A stretch of DNA of 64,000 nucleotides, taken from Anthracocystis setariae (Eukaryota > Basidiomycota > Ustilaginomycetes > Ustilaginales > Ustilaginaceae). The notes beneath the pieces were generated by a model. That model was not told where the DNA came from. It did not search any database and worked only from the letters and a program-made list of their open reading frames with translations. Made by a program: the position numbers and the translations under genes. The DNA lies in assembly GCA_928724745.1 (NCBI GenBank), contig CAKMXJ010000037.1:558001-622000 (forward strand), read 5' to 3'. Below, piece by piece: positions 12,867-23,400 of the stretch (its first letter is position 1; each line of letters starts with the position of its first letter).

Positions 12867-13557
12867 AGCGCTGGGTCCGGTTTGATCGAGCTGTCTCGAC
12901 ACCCTTCTCGTCCGGTCAGGATCAGAGTCTGTCGGTCACGCTAGCTCGGACCCATCTTACCTTTCTATATCTTGGCGGGCCCTTCTTGTCTCTGTCCTCT
13001 TTTCATCTTCTCGTGTTATGATGATGCCTGTGCAAACACGCATCAAAGTTGTTGCTTTCATCCCCGAGCCCTCGGTTTCTCTTCTGTCTTGCTCCCCTTC
13101 GTCACTGAACGACTTTCATCAGCGACCTAGAAGCCCGATTCGAGTTGTCCAATTTCACCTCTCTTTATCCGCAATCCATTGGTGCCTGCCCACAGAGAGA
13201 GGTTATCGTGCTGTGGTGAGACCACCTTTGAATGTGCTACCAGCTCTGTGATCCAAAAGCAAGGCCGGACTCGTCAGAGCTTTCCCTACAGCGAGCTCGA
13301 CACATTCGCTTACAGTACTGGTGGTTGTGCTGAATTGCATGCTGCGTTTCCAAGGCCTTTGAGGTGTTAGCTCGGGTCGATTTTCCTCGACAGCAGTCGG
13401 GGTCTGCAATACCGGATCTCCGAACAAGGACCCTGCCAACGCACTGACCAACATACCACCATCATTATCGCACTGATACAAGAGTGATTCTCGCATCCCT
13501 TCCGCGCTTGTAACCCTATTCATTGCAACAAAACTAGCAAGAGCAACAGCAGGAATC
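12867..13557. other. Spacer between paralogue 2 and the hydrolase gene
   Basis: No supported gene. It contains the duplicated 3' flank element at 13024-13035 and the leader of the alpha/beta hydrolase gene. Confidence 0.6.
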
Positions 13558-14541
13558 ATGTCGCAACCACACTCGTTCGCATTCGACCCCATCTTCTTGC
13601 AAGAGGCCGGCCCAAAGCTTGCCATAGCAGCACAAATCCCACGCCCAGCTCTGCACGATGTACAGGCTCACCGATACAGGATTGATGCGCGGCTTAAGGC
13701 CTTGGCTAGTGAAGCACCGAAGCAGGATGTGGCCATCTCCACTCATCAGGTCAAGACCCGAGATGGTGCCACCATCGATGTTATCCAAGTTGCGCCTAAT
13801 GGACGAGAGGAGCATGGTGCTGCGGTGCTGCATGCTCATGGCGGAGGCATGATTTCGGCGACGGCCCAAGCATTTGTAGATGCTGGCGGGATCAGCTTGC
13901 TTGCCATAGCGAGCGGCGTCACGTTCTTCTCTGTCGACTATCGTCGGGCTCCAGAGCATCAATTTGATGGATTGGTCAACGATGCGTACGATGCATTAGA
14001 GTGGCTGAATGTGAATGCTGCAGACCTCGGAATCAATGCCGCAAGAATCGGGGTGATGGGCGAGTCGGCTGGAGGCGGTATCGCTGCTGGCGTTGCTCTG
14101 CAGGCTCGAGACAGAAAGCTTTCACCGCCACTCTGCAAGCAGATTCTCATCTACCCGATGCTCGATGACCGCAACATGGTTCCAGATGAGCGAATCGCGC
14201 CGATGGCTGCCTGGAGCTACGAGTCCAACGTCACCGGCTGGTCTGCGTTGCTCGGAAGGGGCGTTCCTGGAACCGATAAGGTTGCCGAGCTTGTCAAATA
14301 TGCTGTGCCTGCACGTGTGCAGGATGTGTCGCGACTGCCAGACACGTACATTGATGTTGGACAGCTCGACATCTTTGTGCTAGAGGATCTCGAATACGCC
14401 AGGCGTCTCCACCAAGCAGGTGTTCAGGTCGACTTCAACATGCATAAGGGCCTCCCCCACGCATGGGAGTTTTTCGGCATAACAAACGAGATTGGTCAGA
14501 GAGTGTATGCAGAGAGGATTGCTGCTCTCAAGAGCTTTTGA
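13558..14541 (+). CDS. Alpha/beta hydrolase, hormone-sensitive-lipase family
   Basis: A 327-residue serine hydrolase of the alpha/beta hydrolase fold-3 (HSL, arylacetamide deacetylase-like) group. The oxyanion-hole motif HGGG is at residues 94-97, the family motif YRRAPEH at 128-134, the nucleophile elbow GESAG at 168-172 with Ser170, and the remaining triad members are probably Asp271 (GQLDIF) and His301 (LPHAWEFF). Such enzymes cleave small carboxylic esters or lactones; the natural substrate cannot be read from the sequence. There is no signal peptide or transmembrane segment, so it is probably cytosolic. It sits on the same strand between the second and third cysteine-rich paralogues. Whether it works with them is unknown. 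The length is normal and no break is seen. Confidence 0.9.
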   Translation: MSQPHSFAFDPIFLQEAGPKLAIAAQIPRPALHDVQAHRYRIDARLKALASEAPKQDVAISTHQVKTRDGATIDVIQVAPNGREEHGAAVLHAHGGGMISATAQAFVDAGGISLLAIASGVTFFSVDYRRAPEHQFDGLVNDAYDALEWLNVNAADLGINAARIGVMGESAGGGIAAGVALQARDRKLSPPLCKQILIYPMLDDRNMVPDERIAPMAAWSYESNVTGWSALLGRGVPGTDKVAELVKYAVPARVQDVSRLPDTYIDVGQLDIFVLEDLEYARRLHQAGVQVDFNMHKGLPHAWEFFGITNEIGQRVYAERIAALKSF

Positions 14542-15462
14542 TCGCCCTAGACCCCACCAGACACTTTGGTTCACATGGCGCGCTTGTTCCAGCAACACGA
14601 CAGGTTGTGGGGTGAGCAAGCCGCCGCATCTCGATAGAAGGTCTCGATGAAAAGATAGTCTGACTCCCATCTATGCTTGTGGCCAGTGTGAATCTTTGCC
14701 CTCCAGAGCACCGGTCTTCTGTGAAACTGTCCGTGCAGGGAGCATGGGAAGCTTGGACTGTGAGAATAGTGTTTGGACAACGTCGCTTTGCTCAAGACGG
14801 TACTCGTACTGAGACTTGGATTAAGCGATCTCGCAATGTACGCGTTAAGATTGGATCGTCCGTTTGAGGCAACTGAAACTTGTTCAACCTCATTCACCTT
14901 GCCAACCACGACTTGATCGCTTGCTTCGGAGCGAAAGCGGACCATTGATTGCTACCTCTGCGCGCGTTACCCACTCGATGTTGCTTCCCCGCTCGAGAAT
15001 CTCGATCCCGAGTTCTGATGGAGCTCGACAAGCTTGTATTCTCGTGCGTTCGTGCCTCCGATCGAGGATGTTGAGGTCGGTATGATATGCGGGCTCGTCT
15101 CCACCACCATTGCGTGAACCCAAGGGAAGTCGAACATATCAACAGACTCACGGTGAACATCAAGTGGTACACTTCTTACGGCTTTTCTTTCGAGATCGGA
15201 AGGATGAACAAAGACCACGCTTCGGACGCTTCACAGAGCCACCGCTCATGATTTCTAAGACAGCTTGCGACACTGCTGAAAGAGCTCTAAGTTGCTCTTG
15301 CTCTGTACCACAACATACGAAGATTGCAAGAAATACAGCTAGCCATCGTCCATATAGTAGCCCATGCTCGCAGCATCCCAGCCTCGAAAAACACCACCTT
15401 CGATTCACTGTTGCCGCTGCTCAAAGCTCTTCCTCACTAACTCTGACACATCGCTTTTCCCA
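14542..15462. other. Spacer between hydrolase and paralogue 3
   Basis: About 0.9 kb with no supported gene; the right end holds the promoter and leader of the third cysteine-rich gene. Confidence 0.6.
15342..15360 (+). promoter_or_regulatory. Shared promoter motif, cysteine-rich gene 3
   Basis: GCCATCGTC is followed by CATATAGTAG. The TATA-like core begins 111 bases before the ATG at 15463, matching the layout before paralogue 1 (GACATCGTC then TATATAT, 111 bases). Confidence 0.55.
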
Positions 15463-15768
15463 ATGCTCGTGACGGTCTACAAAAGATTCTTGGCCCTGCT
15501 CCTTGTGGGCATGCTTATGCTGCCTGCTATCATGGCCAGCCCCATGGGCGACGAACAGTCGGTTCTTGAGCCTGAGGCAAGGGGCAAGGGCAAGAAGTAT
15601 TGCTATATCACGTCCAAGGATTTCAGGAACTGTAACCGCAGCACGTGTGCAGCTGGTGAGGGCAGATGCAGTCTGAACCCCAAAACCAACAGATGCAATC
15701 AGTCCAAGAACTGGAACAAGACACCCGAATGCAGACTCAACTGCAGGTGTGGTACAGGCTACCGTTAG
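15463..15768 (+). CDS. Small secreted 8-cysteine protein, paralogue 3
   Basis: A 101-residue predicted secreted protein and the most diverged member of the trio. The signal peptide (residues 1-26) has the core LALLLVGMLMLPAIMAS. After a short acidic then lysine/arginine-rich stretch, cysteines lie at 47, 57, 62, 69, 78, 90, 94 and 96, giving the same spacing formula as the other two copies. YITSK, an N58-R-S sequon, TNRCNQ and NCRCGTG are conserved. The basic GKGKK stretch just before the first cysteine could be a processing site, which is speculative. The chosen ATG begins the hydrophobic signal and aligns with the paralogues; an in-frame ATG 99 bases upstream would bury the signal and is less likely. 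Confidence 0.8.
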   Translation: MLVTVYKRFLALLLVGMLMLPAIMASPMGDEQSVLEPEARGKGKKYCYITSKDFRNCNRSTCAAGEGRCSLNPKTNRCNQSKNWNKTPECRLNCRCGTGYR

Positions 15769-17827
15769 GAAGCTGGCAAGAGTCTGCTCACCCACAGTCT
15801 CTCACTGGTGGCACTAGTGCGAAGCGCATCAGAGCTTGGCAACAGCGCTATCGACATTTCTCTCTATTGCACTCTCTTCTTGTCTCTGTAACTCGCTCTA
15901 GCACCGACTTCACTCGTTCGATTGCGCTATAACAGCCTGTTAAGAGTTGTGCTGGTTCACAGAACATCCTAGCCAATCAATCATGCCTATCCGTGAACAT
16001 AAAGCTGGGCTGTCTTGCGAGTGGAACCCAATCAGACCAAGTCACATCCAACCATCGCCTGGGTTGGGACCAATGCTCTCGCAGAACATAGCGGCGAAGA
16101 AGAAGAAGAAGGAAGCAGCGCATGTTCCGTAATGACGCTTTTCAAAGTAGCATCTGGTAGATCGCCTACTTTGACGATCTGAACCATCGCGGATGCTTCC
16201 TTTCCAACAGCGCGCAATGTCGTTAGGATTTATAATCTCGGCGAGAGGCAAGATCATGTCGTTGGGTGCCAATTTGCAAGCGCTGTACACAGAGTGCTTA
16301 CACTCATCAAGCCGCAAATGGTCGACTCGGCCTCTACCTCTGTTAAAGCATTGTTCTTTGCTTAAACATTGCCAATTTCCAGCTTGGCATACTACTGTAC
16401 CGCCTTGAATTTTGCTCCAAGACATCCTCAGCCTCTAGAGAGTCACTCTATCTCGAATAGAAGAACAGTCACCGAGCTTCCACCGCTCCTGCTGTCATGG
16501 ATGCACCCGAAAAAAAACTCTTCGCAGAGTTTCGCCGAAATCAAGCTTGGCATTTGAGCAGCCGGTGGTGATGCCCAGAGAGTACATAGTAGTTAGTGAC
16601 GTTTTCCTGCAAACCCGGAAGATCTTCCGTATGCATGCAGGTTCGCGTCCAAAAAAATTCTCCGAGACGGCGAATTTTTCGAAATCCGGCAGATACAGAA
16701 GACAAGCGCATGACAAGGCCAACAGTCCAAGCAGGAGCAAGAGTGCGCACCCCTAATCGAGGGTGCTGACGCCACTCTTGTTTCAAATGCGATTGCGACG
16801 ACGTCTGCTTGGCTCAAGTAGAGAGTAAGAGGAAGCAAAGGCGACCGCGTTTGAACCAATTCTTCCTAGCCAATGGTGTCGTTCATCCGTAAGTGCACCT
16901 GACACTTGCGCAGCGAGTTTCAGCGAAGCGGACAGTATTGGAGCGCTCACGTTGCTTTAAGATTAGGTTTTGGGATTAGGAGAAGAGCACGTCCCACAGG
17001 AACAGAATGTGGCAGCAACGACATCTTGCAACCCAAACAAGGTCACGGGAACAATCGGCTGCGTTTGCAAAGACTAGCCACTTGACTGGCTTCATTCCAC
17101 CTTGCACGCTATCAGCCCAACATTCGGACTTAGCAAGCGGGAATGCCGAAGCCTTGCAGCAGTCGCAGTCGCAATCTTTCCGACTAGTCTGTTGTTCAAG
17201 GCGTACTGATGCTTACCCTCGTTCTTGCGCGTCTCTTCCGCTAGCGGTCATCTGCGGCTCGATGACATGCAGATCGATGTCGACTTAGGCTTTATGGCCA
17301 ACTGGAGAGTAGTCTAAACTGCTGTCAGAGAGTGGGGCGGCCTACGCTTGCTGGTAGCATAGGAGCGAGTAGTGTATGATCTGCGCTCATCTTTCAGACT
17401 AGAGGCAGTCGTGCTTTTTATGTCTTTGCAAAGATGCCATTGTTGGAGATGAAGCAGACAACCCTGCGAGATCGACGTCAAGGGAACAACACGAGTTTTT
17501 AGCCGACGCAAAGTTTTCGGGCAAGGTGAAGCCGATCTTTGGCATATGTTGATTTGACCCGTTATCTTCTTGGAAGTCGGTTGACTCAGGGCATTATTGC
17601 GTGAGTCCAATGAATGTCATTTTATAGTTTAAGTTGATGATAGTCACAAAAGGACTTCCGTTTCTACCGACGCTGCTGCTCGGCTGCTTCCCGCTTTATG
17701 TTCGGCCTCGGTGGGGTTTTGCGCCAACAAATCCTCTTCATTGGATACATCGGTTGCTCTTCGTTGTGTGGCCAAGCAGCAAATCCCACACCAAGCGGGC
17801 GCTCGCACCACGGTCGATCTGCTGCTG

Positions 17828-17866
<39 letters not shown>

Positions 17867-18334
17867 CTCTTCCATGCAAGCTGTGACTTGGCGACATTCG
17901 GGCTTGCTGGAGCTTGCCCGTGGGTCGCCCTTCAAAAACAGGCCCAGCGTAGCTCCAGATTGGCTGCAGTGATGGTTGAAGAAGAAACGTGCGAGTGTGG
18001 CCCCGCATGTGATCAGGTAGAAGGAAGGCATGAGTTGTGCGCTTCCAATGAGGGCTCGGCGAGGAAAGTTTCTGGCGAAACGAGCGCATCACCTGGCAGT
18101 CATCTCAAGGCTCCCGCTCTGCTTTCGCTCGCATCGGCCCATCCGGCTTCTCTTCTATGCGCTTTCTGCATGGCCAAAACTACAAATAACAAGCGCTTTG
18201 CCTTCCGGCCCTTCCAGCCCTCTGTCGACCCCAACATTTGTCCAGTTCACAAACTTCATTTCCTCTCCCCTCTACCAACCTGACTGCATTGTCTGTCGCT
18301 CAACGGGCTTCTCCCCTCCAAGGCACTCGCCACA
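15769..18334. other. Intergenic region, no supported gene
   Basis: A 2.6-kb gap. It contains a CTG trinucleotide run (about 17819-17864) and reading frames that are either products of that repeat or lack protein-like features. The right end is the pyrimidine-rich leader of the MFS gene. Confidence 0.6.
17819..17864. repeat. (CTG)n trinucleotide microsatellite
   Basis: About 15 near-perfect CTG units interrupted once by ATG. It would encode poly-Leu, poly-Ala or poly-Gln depending on frame, but I see no real gene around it. Confidence 0.9.
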
Positions 18335-20161
18335 ATGGCTCTCAAAGCTACCTCGATCCACACCAACTTCTTGTCGAACGGTGAGCAGTACGCCACCCAC
18401 GATGTCAATGCTGCTTCAAGCTACGCTCAGCCTCAGAATGACGCAGCAACCGGATCCCCAACGCCATCCAATCCATCTCGCAAGAACAGCGTCTGGAACC
18501 GCTCGAACCGAACCCAGTCTCGCATGCAAGTCGACATGCCTGCCGATGCTAAGGACGACAAGGTCATTCTTGTGGTGTGGAATGGTGACGATGATCCCGA
18601 GAACCCCATGAACTGGTCCATCGGTCGCAAGTGGCTCACTACGGCTCTTCTGTGCTCCATGTGTCTCTTTATTGGTCTCGCCACCGCTGCCTTCTCTGTT
18701 GGCGTGGGTCCTATGACCAAGGAGCTCGGTGTCTCGACTGAGGTCGGTCAGCTCGGCATGTTCCTCTTCAACGGTGCCTTCTCCATTGTTCCCCTCTTCC
18801 TCGGCCCTCTTTCCGAGTTTGTTGGCCGCAATCCGATCTATCTGGGATGCTACGCCCTCTTCACCGTGTGGTTCATTCCCCTCGCCCTGGCCAAGAACAT
18901 CCAGACCGTTCTGGTCGCTCGCTTCCTCAGCGGTGCTTTCGGTGCTGCCGGCACCACCATCATTCCCGGTACGCTGGCAGATATCTGGAAGACCAAGGAC
19001 CGTGGTCTTCCCGTCGCCCTCTTTTCGCTCGTCGCGGTCGCCGGTACCGTTGGCGCCCCCCTCTACTGTGGTTACATCCTCCAAGAGAAGGGATGGCGAT
19101 GGATCCAGTGGGTCCAGCTGATCGTCAACGGCGCCGTCGTCATTCTGGAACTAGTTCTCCTCCGTGAGACTCGTGGCTCTGTCATCCTCGCTCATCGAGC
19201 CCAGAAGCTTCGAAAGCAAACAGGAGACCAGCGATACCGTGCGCCTTCTGAACTCGAGGCACCCTCACTCAAGGCTCTGTTGCATGCCTCGACTACTCGC
19301 GCTGCGCTCCTGCTCGTCTCGGAGCCTGTCGTGTTCTTCTTCTCGCTGTACATTGCGTATGCATGGGCCCTCATCTTTGCATTCTTCTCCGCGATCCCCA
19401 TCGTCTTCCAGGATATCCATGGCTGGGGTGTGGGTAACGGCGGTCTCGCCTACATTGGTCCTCTGATTGCATGCTTCCTCGCCTTTGGTCTGTCCTTCCA
19501 TGGCAAGTACCTTTACGACCGAGCTCAGCTTCGCAACAACGGTGTCGCGGTCCCCGAAGCAAGACTCTACTATGCCGCCGTTGGAGGCATTCTGGCCACC
19601 GCCGGCATGTTTATCTTTGCCTTTACCTCGTACAAGCACGTCCCTTGGATTGCACCCGAGATTGCCCTTGTTCCTCTGGTGATGGGTATCTACTTTATCT
19701 TTGAAGCCATCCAGAACTACCTGGCTGATGCCTACGGCTCCGAGTATGGCGCCTCTGCCATCTCGGCCCAGGGCTTTGTACGAAACGCACTTGCTGCTTC
19801 TTTCCCCCTATTTTCTTCCCAGATGTTCCGCAACCTGACGGTTCCGTATGCTGGCCTCATGCTGGCATGTCTGCTTCTCCTTGCTGTCCCTCTTCCGTTC
19901 ATCTTGATCAAGTATGGAGCTCAGATCCGTGCCCGATCCAAGTATGCCGCTTCCGAGGACACTGAGGAAGGCGGACCGGTCATTGGTGCTCGACGTGCTG
20001 ACGTTGAGAGCAAGGCTACGCACTCGACTGGCTCGATCGTCGAGACGCGAGTGCCTAGCCCTACTCAAAATGGCGACGAGGCGACCAAAGACGACAAAAG
20101 CCAAAATGCCAAGACTGAAGACAAGTCTGCCGACACCACCGCCACTTCCGACTCTGCTTGA
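18335..20161 (+). CDS. MFS transporter, DHA1 drug/polyamine antiporter type
   Basis: A 608-residue major facilitator of the plasma-membrane drug:H+ antiporter 1 class (FLR1/TPO-like in fungi). The N-terminal 85 residues are hydrophilic and lead into the fungal DHA1 motif DDPENPMNWS. Twelve hydrophobic segments follow. The loop between TM2 and TM3 reads GPLSEFVGRNP, the family form of the G-X3-D/E-X2-G-R motif, and TM5 carries the antiporter-type G-rich segment (VAVAGTVGAPLYCGYI). A cytoplasmic loop separates TM6 and TM7, and the C-terminal 80 residues are charged and low-complexity. Likely role is export of small organic molecules or polyamines; the substrate is not determinable. The gene is a single exon lying next to the secreted-protein block, and it converges on a second, unrelated MFS gene. 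Confidence 0.9.
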   Translation: MALKATSIHTNFLSNGEQYATHDVNAASSYAQPQNDAATGSPTPSNPSRKNSVWNRSNRTQSRMQVDMPADAKDDKVILVVWNGDDDPENPMNWSIGRKWLTTALLCSMCLFIGLATAAFSVGVGPMTKELGVSTEVGQLGMFLFNGAFSIVPLFLGPLSEFVGRNPIYLGCYALFTVWFIPLALAKNIQTVLVARFLSGAFGAAGTTIIPGTLADIWKTKDRGLPVALFSLVAVAGTVGAPLYCGYILQEKGWRWIQWVQLIVNGAVVILELVLLRETRGSVILAHRAQKLRKQTGDQRYRAPSELEAPSLKALLHASTTRAALLLVSEPVVFFFSLYIAYAWALIFAFFSAIPIVFQDIHGWGVGNGGLAYIGPLIACFLAFGLSFHGKYLYDRAQLRNNGVAVPEARLYYAAVGGILATAGMFIFAFTSYKHVPWIAPEIALVPLVMGIYFIFEAIQNYLADAYGSEYGASAISAQGFVRNALAASFPLFSSQMFRNLTVPYAGLMLACLLLLAVPLPFILIKYGAQIRARSKYAASEDTEEGGPVIGARRADVESKATHSTGSIVETRVPSPTQNGDEATKDDKSQNAKTEDKSADTTATSDSA

Positions 20162-20187
20162 CGAACAATAATTCCTGTACGAATACC

Positions 20188-20411
20188 TTTTTTTTTTTTT
20201 TCTTTGTCTCCGTCCAATGGAGAACAGACTCTGGGTCTTTTGACTGCTCTAATCTAGCTAGCTTGCAATGTCAAAATGTACAAGTAGGTGTACCATCATC
20301 ATGCTTTGTTCTGGTTGGTGAAGAAGTGTAGCGCAGTAGAGAGTGATATTATTGAGATGGTTGCTGCTAACAAAATGAATGCCAAGAAAACAAAAAAAAA
20401 AAAAAAAAAAA
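20188..20411. repeat. Homopolymer T and A tracts in the MFS-MFS convergent spacer
   Basis: A T tract (20188-20201) lies 27 bases after the first MFS stop, and an A tract (20392-20411) lies just beyond the stop of the opposing gene. Each is T-rich in the sense of the gene it follows, so they probably belong to the two 3' UTRs or polyadenylation regions. Confidence 0.75.
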
Positions 20412-20425
20412 GCTATTTTTATTAT

Positions 20426-23400
20426 TTATTTGATCCTCCAAGTGAACAAGAATCCAATGAACGCGGCGATACCGACGAACCAGAAACCGAGATGGTAATT
20501 TAACGGCCACTTGGACTGATCTGGAGGAGATTGGATTCCCTTTGCCCAAACGAGACCGCCTACTATGGGGCCTATGAATCTGGCGGCTGACGAAGTGGTT
20601 TGGGCTAGGCCGTTTGCCAAGGGAGTGAGGTGGGGTGGCGTCATGGCGTTGATCAGCACCGAGATGGCCGTAAACGCGCACACGTTGGCTAGCCATCGAA
20701 GCGAGGCGAAAAATATCATACCGCCCATAACGAATCCATCGGTTTCCGGATGGAGCATGCTCCTCAACAGCGGGAACAGCGTGTAGCACGGTAGGTAGAT
20801 GGCCGTACCCAATCGAAGCATCGCCAAATGCGACAGTTTGCCCTGTGGCGGTCCTACGCGTGGGTAGAACACAAATTGGAAGATCAACTGACAGAACGCC
20901 ATCGCCGAGATCAACTGCGCATAGTGCGACGCCGTCAGTCCCAATCCACCCGACGCCTCGGGCGTCACCAGAAACGCCATAAACACCTGATCGAACGTCG
21001 AAGAGTGGAACGCCATCAATCCGTAGTGCGCGATAATCGCCGCTGGCAACAGCGTAAACAGCGATGGACTTGCTCCGCCAGCGCTCGAGTAAACCACACT
21101 CCTCCTATCCGGCGAACTCGGCCCACTCCGCCGTTTCCCACTCGGAACCGACAGCGAGTTCCGGTTCGACCCACTTTCGGGAATGCCTGCAAGCGTTGGA
21201 TCCCACGCACTATCTGCCCTGCCCGGCTGTCCCAACGGCCCGCCCACGCTCTCTACACTCGGACTAAACGGATTGTACCCCGGCGAAAGCATCGGACTGT
21301 TGTCCACCCCCGTGTTGGCATACAAACTCGGCACCCTCAGCCCACCCGCACTGCTCCTCCTCATGCTTCTCCTACTGCTCGCGGCATCCGACATGGCCGC
21401 TTTCGACATCTTTCTTTGCGCAAAGTTGAGCGGCGGCAAATGTCTCGGTGCCGCCAACGACGATTCTTCCTGCAAATCCTCATCATCCAGTTCTTCCTCG
21501 TCCTCTTCATCAATCGAATCCTCTAGAATGCTGCCTCCCTCGTACGACTCGTTCTCCAACTCATCCTCGTCATCGTCGAAAACGTCCTCGTACGCATCAT
21601 CACCATTGATCGCCGCCGCAACCCAAAGATCCGAGATAGTGAATACGGAATCGTCCTGGGCAAGCAGGAAGCGTTGCGCAAAGCTTAAGCCTGGACGTTG
21701 GCCGATCTCCTCAAAGTCCGGCGCGTATTGGTTGGCGGAAGAGAAGCTGTTGCGACCTGCGGTACGACTGTGTGCCATGGATTCGGTCCTCGCATTGACA
21801 CCTGGTGCAGCGGAGGACCGCGACATGTGGCGATCATATCCATATGCAGAACCACCTCCCAGGATCGCGCGCTGCCTTTCCTCGGTGCGGCTGAACAAAC
21901 GCTGTCGACGCGAGAGCATGTCGGTACGAGAGAAGGTAGAGTCGTTTGCGGCGGTGTTGTTGTGGGTGATGATGGTGCCTTCGCTTGGGACCGGTGAGGG
22001 CGGACCGCCAGTCTCGTAGTCGACCTGTTGGGTGAAGGTTCTGGGCAGCTTAGCCGGTGCACTGCTGTCTCCCGGAGTAGACGCCCCGGATGGGCTGCTT
22101 GATTCGCCTGCGTGGAAGTGTCGCGAGAGACTAAGATCCGATGCTGCGGCACTGCGAGCACCGCTAAAATAGCCACTGATGCGTTGACCGGCGTTGCGAC
22201 CGAACGATCCGACTTGGGTCGCGGCGCGCTCAATGTCACCCTTTTCGGGTAACTGAATCGCGCCCGTGCGAGGACCGCCGTCATGTCCAATAAAGAGGGT
22301 CAGGAAAGCCCCCACGGCGGTAAAGGTGGCTGCAACCAAGCAAGGGAGCAAATACGGATAGTCGGTCAGGAGCTGGTTGCCGCCAAAGAGACCAGGAAAC
22401 TTTTGAACGGGATGTTCCAACAGGCCACCAAGGATGGGGCCAATGATACCGCCCATGCCCCAACAGAAACCCATGAGGGCGTATGCGCGACCTTCGTTGG
22501 TCTCGTCGGTGATATCTCTGATCGCACCTTTGGCCACTCCGACGGCGCCGTTGAAGAATCCCTGAGCGAGTCGGATCAAGATTGCAGTGGCGAGACTGCG
22601 GCTGGTGCCGAATGCCATCATGGTGATTGCGTTGCCGAGTAACGAGATGGCTAGAACGAAGCGACGACCCTTCTTATCCGCGACACTGGCCCACATGAGA
22701 GATGTGAGGAATTGGGCAAAGAAGAAACTGGCACTGACGATGCCTGCCCAGAAGCCAACTTGGCTCTCGCCACCCACGCCAAAGTCTTCGATCAAGAAGA
22801 AGAGGAAGGGACCTGCAACACCGGCCGAGCTGAACTCGCCGAAGCAGACGAGACAGAGCACGATGAAGGGTAGGGCTGGAATGGGATTCGAATAAGGATT
22901 GGAAGCGGCGGTAGGCAGCATGCGAGGGATGGAAGGGGTTTCGGCGGAAGCGATGAGAGCGTCAATGTCGATGGTTGGATCATTATCACCGTGGTGGTTG
23001 GAGGCGACGCCGGTAGTGTGAGCTCGTCGAAGGTGTTTGGCTGGCTCGCTGCCCGCAGTGGAATACTTGCGATGCGGGAAAACACCCAAGGACGCACGCT
23101 GAAGAAAGTTTTGCCTCTGATTGACACTTGGAGCTCGTCTCTTGAACGACATGTTGCGGGGATCGTTGCGCTGCTGGCTAGTCACGCTAGGACTGACACT
23201 GGGAGCCGGTGGTCGAGAGGGGCCATCGTCGGCGGGCGTGAGCAGATCGGCGGCTGTTCCGAGATACGGTGATGGAGGGAGGTTGATCTTGCCTGGACCG
23301 GATGCCCTGTAGCCTGTCCTGGCATCGTTGCCATCGTTGCCGGAAGCATCGCGAGTGAGACCTCCATAGTCCTTGCTCATATCTGTGGCGGTGGTGGGCG

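Noticed and set aside
16495..16740. Minus-strand frame with a signal-peptide-like start (LLLGLLALS)
   Set aside because: It starts at TTG, not ATG, and does not share the cysteine frame of the neighbouring secreted proteins.
17711..18283. 190-codon frame with poly-Leu
   Set aside because: It is created by the CTG microsatellite; the flanking residues show no protein-like pattern.
18416..19084. 222-codon antisense frame within the DHA1 transporter
   Set aside because: It is a shadow of the strong codon bias of the transporter gene on the opposite strand.
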